Below are positions 52,694 through 61,156 of a stretch of DNA of 64,000 nt, one piece after another; position 1 is the first letter of the stretch; every line of letters starts with the position of its first letter. The translations under genes and the position numbers were made by a program. Location of the stretch: positions 514,501-578,500 of the forward strand of contig NZ_CP152002.1 of NCBI RefSeq assembly GCF_038595055.1, in the 5' to 3' direction. The stretch comes from Paenibacillus sp. FSL R7-0345. GTDB taxonomy: Bacteria; Bacillota; Bacilli; Paenibacillales; Paenibacillaceae. A model generated the notes under the pieces. That model had not been told where the DNA came from. It worked only from the letters and a program-made list of their open reading frames with translations, and did no database searches.

Positions 52694-53476
52694 TTAGAAC
52701 CGCACACTGAACCCGTTAAAATAATGAATCCCCGTGCCGAACGACACCAGATTCTTCTCCCGCAGCACCTTAACCGCCCGCTGCACCTCTCCCAGAAGCT
52801 CCGGGTCTAAACCCAGTGTATTATGCGAGCCGTAGATCCTGGTGACACCAGGTATTTCCGCAATCCGCTGCCACGAACGAACCAGATCAGAAGGACTTGT
52901 CGACGGATAAAAGGCATAGACTGGCGTCTCGTCATACAACAGGTCCCCTGTAAACAGATAACCGGAAGCCTCCTCGAAAAAGCACACATGTCCCGGTGAA
53001 TGCCCCGGTGTATGGAACACCTCCAGCTTTCTCCCGCCCAGATCAATGATCTGGCCATCACAGAGCAGTCCGGCTGGCTTGCCGCAATAAGGCGTATAAG
53101 CAGACACATCAAAGCCCGGCGGCAGCGGCAGACTCAGGTCCCGCACAAGATCTGCTCTAATCCGCTCAATTAATAAGCCCTGAATCCCATGGATCAGCCA
53201 GTTCGAATCACCCTCATGCACATGAATGTCACTGAATAGTCCATGCCCCCCGATATGATCGGTGTGGACATGAGTAGTGAGCACAGAAACCGGGAGAGTG
53301 GTCAGCTTGCTGGTTACATCCCGGATATTAGCAATACCGAGTCCCGTGTCAATCAGGGCAGCCTTTTGCCGCCCGAGCAGGAGGAAAGAATGAACCTTCT
53401 CCCAATGCCCGTATTCACTGATGGCAAAGGTGTATTCATCCATCCGCTGCACCGTAAACCACGGAGTATTCATCAT
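52694..53476 (-). CDS. Metallo-beta-lactamase fold hydrolase
   Basis: A 260-residue MBL-fold hydrolase. The metal motif HVHTDHIGGH, a later His in FHTPGHSPGH, an Asp in LFTGDLLYD and a final His in IYGSHNTLG account for the dinuclear zinc ligands. The N-terminal VHSFLLLGRQKAALIDTGLG is typical of the glyoxalase-II-like group. No signal peptide. The substrate is unknown (thioester, lactone or organic phosphate are family options). It is divergent from the GntR/ABC operon. Confidence 0.88.
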   Translation of the reverse strand: MMNTPWFTVQRMDEYTFAISEYGHWEKVHSFLLLGRQKAALIDTGLGIANIRDVTSKLTTLPVSVLTTHVHTDHIGGHGLFSDIHVHEGDSNWLIHGIQGLLIERIRADLVRDLSLPLPPGFDVSAYTPYCGKPAGLLCDGQIIDLGGRKLEVFHTPGHSPGHVCFFEEASGYLFTGDLLYDETPVYAFYPSTSPSDLVRSWQRIAEIPGVTRIYGSHNTLGLDPELLGEVQRAVKVLREKNLVSFGTGIHYFNGFSVRF

Positions 53477-53570
53477 ATTATCCTCCCTTTAAAAAGCCTG
53501 TTCCAACCCATACCCCCACAGTAACATACCTGCCGGCAGTAAAAAATCCCAAGATTTTCTTAAAAACCTA

Positions 53571-53618
53571 TTGACGATGGAAAATACAGGGCATATACTG
53601 TGTATATAGATATACACA
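53571..53618 (+). promoter_or_regulatory. Promoter and YtrA-type operator of the GntR/ABC operon
   Basis: TTGACG (53571-53576) and TATACT (53594-53599) are separated by 17 bases. Immediately downstream is a palindrome TGTGTATAT-AG-ATATACACA (53599-53618) with perfect nine-base arms, overlapping the start site. YtrA-family GntR regulators bind similar GTGTA/TACAC palindromes, and such a regulator is encoded 0.9 kb downstream. Confidence 0.75.
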
Positions 53619-53746
53619 CTAAGCACACAGTAATCACAGTGAGCACATTAATTACACAGAGCACACCAAGCTTTTAAAGTGTTCCGGGTGATCTGCCTGA
53701 TGCACTGTAGCGTATATCTGCTGAACTAAAGCGAGGTTAAAGCAAA

Positions 53747-54475
53747 ATGACAACTTTTAAACAGGCATTGATCATTGTAAGAAGTGACTTCAATGGTGAC
53801 AGGCTGAAGTTATTATGGTCGCTGCTGTGGGCTTTGCTGTTCATGGGTTACATGGGCACGCTGTCCAGCATGATTATTCAGGATACGCTGGATAACGGTG
53901 ACGGGAAGATACTGGCTGACATTATGTTCATGACAGTCATTCCGATGCTCGGATTCACCTTTTCCAGGCGGACGATGAAGTACCTGACAGAAGATTCTTA
54001 TACCCGGATGCTGGCCTATATGCGCACCTTGCCCATTCCGGCTGCCGTGATTCTTTGCAAAAGAAAGCTGGATGCAGTCTTTTCCACCGGGCTGAACGGA
54101 TTGATTTTTTTCGGTCTCATCTATGCGGTCAGCAGTAACCTGCGGCATGAGCTGCCGCTTCCGGATTACCTGGTGTTCACGCTAACCTGGATCGGGGTGG
54201 GGATGATCGTTTCAGGGCTTTACATTTTCATCGAGTTTATGGCCAGCGGCAAAGCCTACTTTCTCTACGTGATGCTCTTTACGTTCATCTACATCGGAAC
54301 GGCAGTACTGACTTGGCTGGCTGGCGGAAACCTGATGCTGTACAGTATCAGCTGTTCTAAAGAGTGGGGGCTGCTCTCTCCGCTGATGTGGGGAATGCTG
54401 CTGCTGGGAATCCTGTCGGTCCAGCTGTTCTCTGCATGGACGATTCACCGGCTTAAAAGCCGCGATCTCGTATGA
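53747..54475 (+). CDS. Membrane protein of a GntR/ABC operon (ABC-2 permease-like)
   Basis: A 242-residue integral membrane protein with six helices (first at about residues 24-44, last at about 212-232). The pattern resembles ABC-2-type permease subunits associated with YtrA-like operons. No ATP-binding motif. It is the first gene behind the operator and is followed by the regulator gene after 16 bases. It most likely forms the membrane part of the transporter powered by the ATPase at 54904. Confidence 0.7.
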   Translation: MTTFKQALIIVRSDFNGDRLKLLWSLLWALLFMGYMGTLSSMIIQDTLDNGDGKILADIMFMTVIPMLGFTFSRRTMKYLTEDSYTRMLAYMRTLPIPAAVILCKRKLDAVFSTGLNGLIFFGLIYAVSSNLRHELPLPDYLVFTLTWIGVGMIVSGLYIFIEFMASGKAYFLYVMLFTFIYIGTAVLTWLAGGNLMLYSISCSKEWGLLSPLMWGMLLLGILSVQLFSAWTIHRLKSRDLV

Positions 54476-54491
54476 GAGGGCGGGGGTAAGG

Positions 54492-54887
54492 ATGTGGATA
54501 CCTATTCAAATCAACGAAAACAGCGCCGAACCGCTCTACTCTCAGATAGAGACGCAGCTGCGGTCATTGATCATCAGCGGCAGCATCACAGAAGGAACGC
54601 TGCTGCCTTCCATCCGTGAATTCGCCGGTGAGCTGAAATGCAGTGTCATTACAGTCCGCCGGGTCTATCAGGATCTGGAGAATGAGGGGCTGCTGCGGAC
54701 CAGACAGGGAACAGGAACCTTCGTTTCTCATGTCGGAGCAGGCGCAATGGAGGAATACAAACAGGAAGCGATCCGCAAAGCGCTTGAAGGCGCCGTCGAC
54801 GTTGGATTATCTGTACAATGCAGTGCAGAGGAGCTGGCCCGGATGTTCACGGAGATTGTAGCGAGCAAATATAACATAAAGTCATGA
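54492..54887 (+). CDS. GntR-family regulator, YtrA subfamily
   Basis: A 131-residue regulator: an N-terminal winged helix (PLYSQIETQLRSLIISGSI, LPSIREFAGELKCSVITVRR, LLRTRQGTGTFV) and a short C-terminal helical tail of about 50 residues. The short tail is the hallmark of the YtrA subfamily, which regulates ABC transporter operons and responds to cell-wall antibiotics in Bacillus. It probably represses its own operon through the palindrome at 53599-53618. Confidence 0.9.
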   Translation: MWIPIQINENSAEPLYSQIETQLRSLIISGSITEGTLLPSIREFAGELKCSVITVRRVYQDLENEGLLRTRQGTGTFVSHVGAGAMEEYKQEAIRKALEGAVDVGLSVQCSAEELARMFTEIVASKYNIKS

Positions 54888-54903
54888 AGGGTGGGGGCGT
54901 TTC

Positions 54904-55833
54904 ATGGTACAGCAAGCCATTGAACTGCGGAATGTAAGCAAGAAGCGGAGCAAGCGGACGGTCGGGCCGCTTAATCTCAGCCTTCCGCAAGGCTATATTA
55001 CCGCACTGGTCGGACAGAACGGCTCCGGCAAAAGCACACTGCTGCACATGCTGCTGCAGCTGAGCTTTCCGGAGGAAGGGGAGATCCGCTGGTTCGAACA
55101 GCCGTATGCCGGAGGGCTGCCGCTTGCGCTCCGTCAGGGAATAGCCTATGTGCCGGAAACCCCGCAGGCTGAAGAGAATTTCTGGACGGCAGCAGAGGCG
55201 GCGGATTTCCGCCGGCAGTGGTATCCTTCCTGGGATCAGCAGTACTTTGAAGAGCTGGCCCGGAAATTCGAAATCCCGCAGGATGCCCGGCTCGGCAAAA
55301 TGTCCAAAGGGGAACGGCGCAAATATGAGATCGCCGCGGCATTAGCCGTCCGGCCCCGTCTGCTGCTGCTGGATGAGCCCTCTTCCGGACTGGACCCGTT
55401 TGCCTGGAAGATCATGATTGAAACGCTGCGCAAGTTTATGGATGATACAGACGCAACGGTGCTGATCTGTACCCATATTGTTGAAGAAGTAAGGCGGCTG
55501 GCCGACTATATAGTGCTCATGCATCAGGGGCAGCTGCTTGGAATGGCCGAAAAAGACAGTCTGTTCGGCTTATGGAGTGAGGTTTGGGTGAATGCAGCGG
55601 ATGAAGCAGAGCTGCAGGAGCTGGCAGCAGAACTGCCGGAGGCATTGCATTTCGGCTGGGAGCAGCCCGGGGTTGCATCCTTTATAACCCGGGAATTTTC
55701 ACGGAATGAGAAACGGATCCTGGATCTGGGCGTAAAGGTACTCAAGAGCCGGGCCCTGGAGCTGGATGAAATTCTTAGCCTATGGACACAAGGACATCGT
55801 CCGGTCCTGATAGACCAGAAGAGAGGGGATTAA
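54904..55833 (+). CDS. ABC transporter ATP-binding protein (YtrB-like)
   Basis: A 309-residue ABC ATPase: Walker A GQNGSGKST, a degenerate signature MSKGERRK, Walker B LLLLDEPSSGLDP and ICTHIVEE with the switch His. The signature lacks the usual LSGGQ, as in many ABC-2 drug or lantibiotic exporters. The C-terminal 90 residues form an accessory domain. It lies 16 bases after the regulator and three before the next ATPase. Confidence 0.9.
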   Translation: MVQQAIELRNVSKKRSKRTVGPLNLSLPQGYITALVGQNGSGKSTLLHMLLQLSFPEEGEIRWFEQPYAGGLPLALRQGIAYVPETPQAEENFWTAAEAADFRRQWYPSWDQQYFEELARKFEIPQDARLGKMSKGERRKYEIAAALAVRPRLLLLDEPSSGLDPFAWKIMIETLRKFMDDTDATVLICTHIVEEVRRLADYIVLMHQGQLLGMAEKDSLFGLWSEVWVNAADEAELQELAAELPEALHFGWEQPGVASFITREFSRNEKRILDLGVKVLKSRALELDEILSLWTQGHRPVLIDQKRGD

Positions 55834-55836
55834 CCA

Positions 55837-56739
55837 ATGGAAGCTTTGAAGCTGGAACAGGTAGTGAAGCAGTACGGCGATAAGACAGCGGTTAACGGTA
55901 TTAATCTGAAGGTGGAGCAAGGCGAGATTTACGGTCTGCTGGGAGCGAACGGGGCCGGCAAAACAACAACAATGCGTATGGTGCTTGGCCTGATTTACCC
56001 GGATGAGGGGAAGATTCTCTACAACGGTAAGGCGTTCAGCAACGAGCTGCAGCATCTGATGGGTTATCTGCCGGAAGAGCGGGGCCTGTACCCGAAGGTG
56101 AAGGTCAGCGACCAGATTATCTATCTGGCCCGGCTGCGCGGCATGTCTGCCGGCGATGCGGATAAGAGCCTGCGTTACTGGCTGGACCGTTTCGAGGTTC
56201 CGGAGTACTACAATAAGAAAATTGAAGAGCTGTCCAAGGGGAATCAGCAAAAAATGGGCTTTATCGCCGCAGTTGTTCATAAGCCGAAGATCCTTGTGCT
56301 TGATGAGGCATTCAGCGGACTGGACCCGGTCAATGTGGAGCTGCTGAAAGATACGGTCAAAGAGCTGCGTGACCAGGGAACAAGCATCCTGTTCTCCACC
56401 CACCGGATGGAGCATGTGGAGGAGCTGTGCCGGCACATTACAATTCTCGACCGTTCCAATACAGTAGTGCAGGGTGACATCCGTGAGATCAAGAAAGGTT
56501 ACCCGCGTGAGGAAGTCCTTCTGAGGACCGCCGGAGAAGTTCCGGGGCTGGAGGGGATTGCCGGTGTAACTGCAGTGAAGCGGCAGGAACGCGGTTATGT
56601 GCTGTCGATCAGCGAGATCGGCGCAGCTCAGCGTATTCTGCAGCAGGCCATTCTTGCCGGTGAAGTCGAGCATTTCGAGATCAAAGAACCGACGCTAAAC
56701 CAAATCTTTATCAGAGCGGTGGGTGAATCGAATGAATAA
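55837..56739 (+). CDS. ABC transporter ATP-binding protein (NatA-like)
   Basis: A 300-residue ATPase: Walker A GANGAGKTT, signature LSKGNQQKM, Walker B ILVLDEAFSGLDP and STHRMEH. The LSKGNQQK form and the C-terminal domain are typical of NatA-type sodium/drug exporter ATPases. Its 3' end overlaps the permease gene by 17 bases, so these two form a pair. The earlier ATPase probably pairs with the 53747 membrane protein. Confidence 0.9.
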   Translation: MEALKLEQVVKQYGDKTAVNGINLKVEQGEIYGLLGANGAGKTTTMRMVLGLIYPDEGKILYNGKAFSNELQHLMGYLPEERGLYPKVKVSDQIIYLARLRGMSAGDADKSLRYWLDRFEVPEYYNKKIEELSKGNQQKMGFIAAVVHKPKILVLDEAFSGLDPVNVELLKDTVKELRDQGTSILFSTHRMEHVEELCRHITILDRSNTVVQGDIREIKKGYPREEVLLRTAGEVPGLEGIAGVTAVKRQERGYVLSISEIGAAQRILQQAILAGEVEHFEIKEPTLNQIFIRAVGESNE

Positions 56740-58042
56740 GATGGGGACGATTATAGGATTTACTTTTAAAAACAAGGTGAAGACCAAGGCCTTTCTTATA
56801 ACAACGCTTATTATGGTTATTCTGCTGAGCATCGGGATGAATATTCCTTATTTTATCAAAGTGTTCAAGGGTGAGGATAAGGCGGATGGCGGCAACCGGA
56901 GTCAAATTGCAGTAATCGCTGAATCGGGCAATCCGGCAGCAGAACTGCTCCTGGCCTCATCAGCTCCTGCTCCTGCTGATCCGGCCGACGATACATTTGC
57001 AGTAACGTTCACAGCCTTTTCTTCGGCTGATGATGCAGCATTAAAGGAAGGTCTGGATAAAGGCGACATCGAAGGCTACCTTACCTTCGGGGGGGCAAGC
57101 GGTGAAGGCCTGCCGCCTGTAACCTACCACAATGAGGACGGCGAACTTGGAGGCGAAGTGCAGACATATCTGCAGAGCGCCCTGCAGGCAGTCAACACGC
57201 AGCTCATTGTCGGTGACAAGCTGACAGACAGCCAGATTGCAGCCATGTACGCCCCGGTAACGATTACCACCCAGGAGCTCAGCCAAGGCGGGGCCCAGGC
57301 AGGGGAAGAGGCTGAACAGACGGCCGCAACGATCAACTATGTTGTTGTATACGTCCTGCTGATTCTGTTCTTCATGTCCATCATGATGACCGGCAATATG
57401 ATTTCGGCAGAGGTTACCTCGGAGAAAAGCTCGCGCATTATGGAAATTCTGATTACGAGCGCATCCCCGTTAACCCAGATGTTCGGTAAGGTCATTGGTA
57501 TCTTCCTGGTCGGGCTGATGCAGATTGCCATTATAGCGCTCAGTGTTACTGCCAATCTGATGCTGCCGCACAATGCAAGTGTCCTGACTGATTTTGAACT
57601 GGATCTGAGCCAGCTGAATATCGGGCTGCTGGTCTACGGACTTATCCTTTATGTTCTTGGCTACTTCCTGTATGCCCTGATTTACGCAGCGGTCGGATCG
57701 ATTGTCAGCCGTACTGAGGACCTCGGCCAGGCTGTAATGCCGATTATGATGATCGGCTTCGTGAACTTCTACGTTCCTTTATTCAGTATTTGGGCTCCGG
57801 ATACAACCCTGGTCAAGGTAGCCAGCTTTATCCCGTTCACCTCACCGCTCAGCATGCTGCTGCGCATCGGGGTCGGCCAGGTCGCATTCTGGGAAATCAT
57901 CGTTTCACTGGTTATTCTGCTGGCAACTACCTTTGTGTTCGGCTGGCTGGCGGCCAAGATCTACCGCACAGGCGTCCTGATGTATGGTAAGCGTCCTAGC
58001 ATCAAGGAGATCAGAAAAGCAATGAAAGCTTATAAAATCTAA
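56723..58042 (+). CDS. ABC-2 type permease (NatB-like)
   Basis: A 439-residue permease with the NatB layout: one N-terminal helix (about residues 17-40), a large extracytoplasmic domain of about 160 residues, then five or six helices from about 210 to 420. The cytoplasmic coupling segment SAEVTSEKSSRIMEILITS is characteristic. Cargo is unknown; NatAB exports sodium, and relatives export antibiotics. The small 64-residue gene follows after 36 bases. Confidence 0.88.
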   Translation: MNRMNKMGTIIGFTFKNKVKTKAFLITTLIMVILLSIGMNIPYFIKVFKGEDKADGGNRSQIAVIAESGNPAAELLLASSAPAPADPADDTFAVTFTAFSSADDAALKEGLDKGDIEGYLTFGGASGEGLPPVTYHNEDGELGGEVQTYLQSALQAVNTQLIVGDKLTDSQIAAMYAPVTITTQELSQGGAQAGEEAEQTAATINYVVVYVLLILFFMSIMMTGNMISAEVTSEKSSRIMEILITSASPLTQMFGKVIGIFLVGLMQIAIIALSVTANLMLPHNASVLTDFELDLSQLNIGLLVYGLILYVLGYFLYALIYAAVGSIVSRTEDLGQAVMPIMMIGFVNFYVPLFSIWAPDTTLVKVASFIPFTSPLSMLLRIGVGQVAFWEIIVSLVILLATTFVFGWLAAKIYRTGVLMYGKRPSIKEIRKAMKAYKI

Positions 58043-58078
58043 TCATATAAAAATTAAAAATAAGAGGAGCAACCTCAT

Positions 58079-58273
58079 ATGATGAGTAAAAAAAATCAGA
58101 ACTTTCTATTTCTTGCAGTGTGTGCCTTTAACATGATTATGTTTGGTCTGGTGATCGATACAGGCGGTTCCCCGGTGCGGGACTTCCTCCAGGGGCTGAC
58201 TGTAGGCGTAAGTGCAGCAGCAGTGATTGTAATCCTGTGGGGCCAGGCCAAGGAACGCAGAAGCAGAGCGTAA
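58079..58273 (+). CDS. Small two-helix membrane protein (64 residues)
   Basis: A 64-residue protein with two hydrophobic segments (FLFLAVCAFNMIMFGLVI and LQGLTVGVSAAAVIVILWG) and a basic tail (AKERRSRA). AAGAGGAGC precedes two adjacent ATG codons (58079, 58082). It is the last gene of the ABC operon. No family was recognised; an accessory or stabilising role for the transporter is plausible from position. Confidence 0.75.
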   Translation: MMSKKNQNFLFLAVCAFNMIMFGLVIDTGGSPVRDFLQGLTVGVSAAAVIVILWGQAKERRSRA

Positions 58274-58392
58274 CGGAAGAGCTGCACTTAAATTACTTAA
58301 ATAACAAGGTCTTGTCACTCTCATGTCTCAACCATCCTGTATTTGCTTAATTTTATGATGTGAACCCTATGAAGCTGAAGGAGACAATGTAG

Positions 58393-59631
58393 ATGAAAAA
58401 CTGGAAACAAATGCTCTTATCCCTTACCCTTTCGGCAGGACTGCTTACCGGGGCGGCAGTTCCGGCCGTGGCTGCTGCTCCCCAGCAGCCGGCAGTAAAA
58501 GTGAACAATCAGACCGTAGAATACAAGAGCGGCTCACCGGTCAACAATCAGGGTACAACGCTTGTTCCGCTTAGAGCCACGCTTGAAGCGATGGATGCAG
58601 AGCTGCAGAATGCGGCTGGCGATACCATCTATGCGATTATTGACGGCAAAGCCGTTACGCTGAAAAGCAAGCTTACAGTCATTAATGGTGTAACCTATGC
58701 GCCGGTCCGGGTGCTGGGCGATGCTGCAGGCTACGAAGTCAGCTGGGATGCACAGACCCGTACGGTCATCCTGAAGACCAAGACAGCAGCCGGCGGCAGC
58801 CAGACTGCTGTAAATACCCAAGGCGGCCGCGGCTTCATGTGGGAAGTCCAGAGCAATGGCAATACCGTGTATCTGGTCGGATCGATGCATATTGCGGATG
58901 AGAGCTTTTACCCGCTGAATGCAGAATTTGAAGAAGCCTTTGCCGAAGCCGATTATCTCGGGGTAGAAATTGATATCAGCAAAGCAGCCGACGAGGCCTC
59001 GCAGAAGCTGGTTTTGGATATGGGTATGTACCAGGACGGTACGACGCTGAAGGATCATATCTCCAGTGAGACATATGCCAAGCTGGGCGAGGTGCTTAAG
59101 CAGGCGGGCGTTAAGGCAAATGCACTGGACCAGTTTAAGCCTTGGGTAGCAGAAACGACACTCAGCAGCCTGAAATCAGCGACGGCCGGCTATGAGGCTT
59201 CCGCCGGAATCGACCTGTACTTTATCCAGAAGGCGATTGAGCGCAAAATTCCGATTATGGAGCTGGAATCCTACGAATCCCAGCTGGGCATGTTCAACAA
59301 CTTCTCCAAAGAGCTGCAGGAGGCTAATCTGCTGTCAGCGATTGAAAATTACGATCAGATTGATGAGAGCGTCGATGTAATGGCCGAGATCTGGAAATCA
59401 GGTAATGATGAGCAGCTGCTGCAGCTGACCAACAGCTTTTCCGGAGATGCTGAATATTACAAAGCCATGCTGGTTGACCGCAACATCGGTATGGCCGACA
59501 AAATTGACGGATATCTCAAGAACGGCAAAAACGAGGAGTACTTCATCGTAGTCGGCGCAGCACACTATCTGGGTGAGCACGGCATCGTGAAGCTGCTGCA
59601 GGATAAGGGATATACAGTAGTGCGGAAATAG
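58393..59631 (+). CDS. Secreted TraB/GumN family protein with copper-amine-oxidase-type stalk domain
   Basis: A 412-residue exported protein. A signal peptide (residues 1-about 28, ending in VPAVAAA) is followed by a stalk domain of the copper amine oxidase N-terminal type (VKVNNQTVEYKSGSPV to VSWDAQTRTVILK, about 35-132). The TraB/GumN domain (about 150-412) has VYLVGSMHIADESFYPL, an ExD-like segment GVEIDIS and a final GAAHYLGEHGIV. TraB/GumN proteins are erythromycin-esterase/metalloprotease-like enzymes of uncertain function. The stalk type is very common in Paenibacillus exported proteins. Confidence 0.9.
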   Translation: MKNWKQMLLSLTLSAGLLTGAAVPAVAAAPQQPAVKVNNQTVEYKSGSPVNNQGTTLVPLRATLEAMDAELQNAAGDTIYAIIDGKAVTLKSKLTVINGVTYAPVRVLGDAAGYEVSWDAQTRTVILKTKTAAGGSQTAVNTQGGRGFMWEVQSNGNTVYLVGSMHIADESFYPLNAEFEEAFAEADYLGVEIDISKAADEASQKLVLDMGMYQDGTTLKDHISSETYAKLGEVLKQAGVKANALDQFKPWVAETTLSSLKSATAGYEASAGIDLYFIQKAIERKIPIMELESYESQLGMFNNFSKELQEANLLSAIENYDQIDESVDVMAEIWKSGNDEQLLQLTNSFSGDAEYYKAMLVDRNIGMADKIDGYLKNGKNEEYFIVVGAAHYLGEHGIVKLLQDKGYTVVRK

Positions 59632-59641
59632 ATGAAATAAT

Positions 59642-59690
59642 AAAAACGGGTATCGTCCTGACAGGGCTGATGCCTGTTTTTGTTTTGTGT
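59642..59690 (+). terminator. Terminator after the TraB-like gene
   Basis: AAAAACGGG-TATC and GAT-GCCTGTTTTT form an imperfect hairpin ending in TTTTTGTTTT. Confidence 0.6.
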
Positions 59691-59764
59691 AAAAAAGGCT
59701 TAATCTGCGGAAGGCTGGTGATCTCGCCGGCAATAGTGTACCTTTGTACTAAGGAGTGGTAATC

Positions 59765-59971
59765 TTGAACATCAATTTAAAAACACCTGTACTGGTAGCT
59801 GTTTCCATCCTGCTGATTATAGCCAGCAGTCTGCTGCAGCCGGAGGGAAGTACACTGCTGGGCGCTCTGCAGACACTGCTGCTGGGTCTGGGGATTCTCG
59901 GCTGCCTGATGGCTTTCCTGCGTTTTACCAAGAGCAGTAAGAAGAACAATACCGGCAGGAAAAAGAAATGA
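59765..59971 (+). CDS. Small two-helix membrane protein (68 residues)
   Basis: A 68-residue protein starting at TTG 59765 with AAGGAGT seven bases upstream; a GTG at 59756 would overlap that site. Two hydrophobic helices (PVLVAVSILLIIASSLL and LLGALQTLLLGLGILGCLMAF) are followed by a strongly basic tail (RFTKSSKKNN then RKKK). No family recognised. It lies between the TraB-like terminator and the c-di-AMP riboswitch. Confidence 0.7.
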   Translation: MNINLKTPVLVAVSILLIIASSLLQPEGSTLLGALQTLLLGLGILGCLMAFLRFTKSSKKNNTGRKKK

Positions 59972-60064
59972 AGCAATTTGAAGAAACAGAGAGTAAAAGC
60001 GGAAAGTAAGCGTTATTTACGTGTTTTTCTTCTTCCCCGGAGGTTATTTTGCCGGGTTTGACGA

Positions 60065-60094
60065 TTTACAAGCAGGTGCTGCAAAAGGTATGAT
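60065..60094 (+). promoter_or_regulatory. Probable promoter of the c-di-AMP riboswitch transcript
   Basis: TTTACA (60065-60070) and TATGAT (60089-60094) are separated by 18 bases, with a start near 60101, just before the aptamer. Confidence 0.55.
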
Positions 60095-60112
60095 ACATCT
60101 GTTTAAGCTAAC

Positions 60113-60312
60113 TTCATAAGATATCCGCTTAATTTCCGTGTAATGGAAAGCGGGGGAACCAACAACCGGAGGCCGGGGCAAACAGGCCGGGCCGGTTATG
60201 GGGTGAATCCTGAAAGCTGAATGAGAAGTGAACTCTCAATACGGCAGACAGGTAGGGCGACTCTCAACGCCCGAATCCGTCAGCTAACCTCGTAAGCGTA
60301 TTGTAGAGAGGA
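60113..60312 (+). ncRNA. Cyclic di-AMP (ydaO/yuaA) riboswitch
   Basis: Hallmark elements occur in the correct order: GCTTAA near the 5' end, AGCGGGGGAACCA (60149-60161), GGGGTGAATCC (60200-60210), AGGGCGACTCTCAACGCCC, then GAATCCGTCAGCTAACCTCGT (60273-60293). Two or three stem-loops fill the spaces. A terminator (60339-60366) follows. c-di-AMP binding normally favours termination in this class, so the downstream gene would be expressed when c-di-AMP is low. Confidence 0.93.
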
Positions 60313-60338
60313 TCAGCGCATTGTGACCGTTAACTGGA

Positions 60339-60366
60339 CCACAAAGGGAATCCTTTGTGGTTTTTT
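60339..60366 (+). terminator. c-di-AMP riboswitch expression-platform terminator
   Basis: CCACAAAGG, a GAAT loop and CCTTTGTGG form a perfect nine-base stem followed by six T residues, 56 bases before the coding start. Confidence 0.92.
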
Positions 60367-60421
60367 GCTGTGTTTTAATAGATAAATTCAGATAGAGAAG
60401 CAAGGGGAAGGGGAGACGGAA

Positions 60422-60829
60422 ATGGACGTTCAGGAGGACTATGCACTAATCTGTGCACCGACAAAGGCGGGAGAGCAATTTATCAAGCTGCTCAAAATGA
60501 AAGGCTGCAGATTCGCAGGCCTCGCCAATAATCCGGCCGAGAAGCAGCGGCTGACAGAGCTGGGGGTTGAGGTGATTTTTGAAGTGGATACCCGGCATCT
60601 GAACACCTGGCTCAGACCGCCGTTCCCGGTAGGCCGGATCTATCTGTTCGAGAGCAGTGTCGCCTTATGCTGCCGGTATGTGCAGATGTGCCGGACATGG
60701 ACGAGCGGGCCGATTTCCGTAATTACAACCTCCATGAGACCAAGGTTAGTCTACAAAGGGCTTGGGGCTGACAATGTGATCTACAGCCACAGCGGGCAGG
60801 TGGGGCATCTGGCGGCGGAGTGCGAATAA
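60422..60829 (+). CDS. Unknown 135-residue protein controlled by a c-di-AMP riboswitch
   Basis: A soluble 135-residue protein that I cannot assign. It begins with a strand-helix pattern, YALICAPTKAGEQFIKLL, followed by CRFAGLANNPAEKQRLTELG, which looks like half of a Rossmann fold and faintly recalls the RCK/TrkA-N domain of potassium channel regulators; the Gly-x-Gly-x-x-Gly motif is absent. Four cysteines lie in ICAP, KGC and CCRYVQMC. GGGGAGACGG precedes the ATG. c-di-AMP riboswitches usually control potassium/osmolyte transport or wall hydrolases, so an osmotic or potassium role is a fair guess only. It ends at a bidirectional terminator. Confidence 0.75.
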   Translation: MDVQEDYALICAPTKAGEQFIKLLKMKGCRFAGLANNPAEKQRLTELGVEVIFEVDTRHLNTWLRPPFPVGRIYLFESSVALCCRYVQMCRTWTSGPISVITTSMRPRLVYKGLGADNVIYSHSGQVGHLAAECE

Positions 60830-60850
60830 CGAAAGGCCGGCAATGATAAT

Positions 60851-60893
60851 AAAAAAGGTATTCCCCGGGCTTCGGACCAGGGAATACCTTTTT
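60851..60893. terminator. Bidirectional terminator between convergent genes
   Basis: AAAAAAGGTATTCCC and GGGAATACCTTTTT form a symmetrical hairpin with A- and T-runs, serving both the riboswitch-controlled gene and the glutaredoxin-like gene. Confidence 0.9.
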
Positions 60894-60916
60894 ATTGTAC
60901 AGAGTAAAAAGTGACG

Positions 60917-61156
60917 TTACCTTGCAGCCGCAATCAGTTCCTGAAGCTCAGGCAGGTTGAAGCCTTTAATGGCACGGTCGCCGGATACCGTTACAGGGAT
61001 ACCCATGAAACCAAGCTTTTCAACTTCCTCCTGATACACTGCGCTGGCCATAATATCGCGCACTTCAAAGGGAATGCCCTCATTGGTGAGCAGCTGCTTA
61101 ACCTGATTGCAGTCGCTGCAGCCTGCGGTGGAATAGACAATTACCGGCTGGCTCAT
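60917..61156 (-). CDS. Glutaredoxin-like protein with CSDC motif
   Basis: A 79-residue glutaredoxin/NrdH-like thiol-disulfide protein. The active-site motif is CSDC in YSTAGCSDCNQ; the cis-Pro segment is GIPVTVSGD, and the C-terminal helix FNLPELQELI follows. It overlaps the end of ytxJ by four bases, so they are translationally coupled. Partners could include bacilliredoxin or a ribonucleotide reductase. Confidence 0.9.
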   Translation of the reverse strand: MSQPVIVYSTAGCSDCNQVKQLLTNEGIPFEVRDIMASAVYQEEVEKLGFMGIPVTVSGDRAIKGFNLPELQELIAAAR

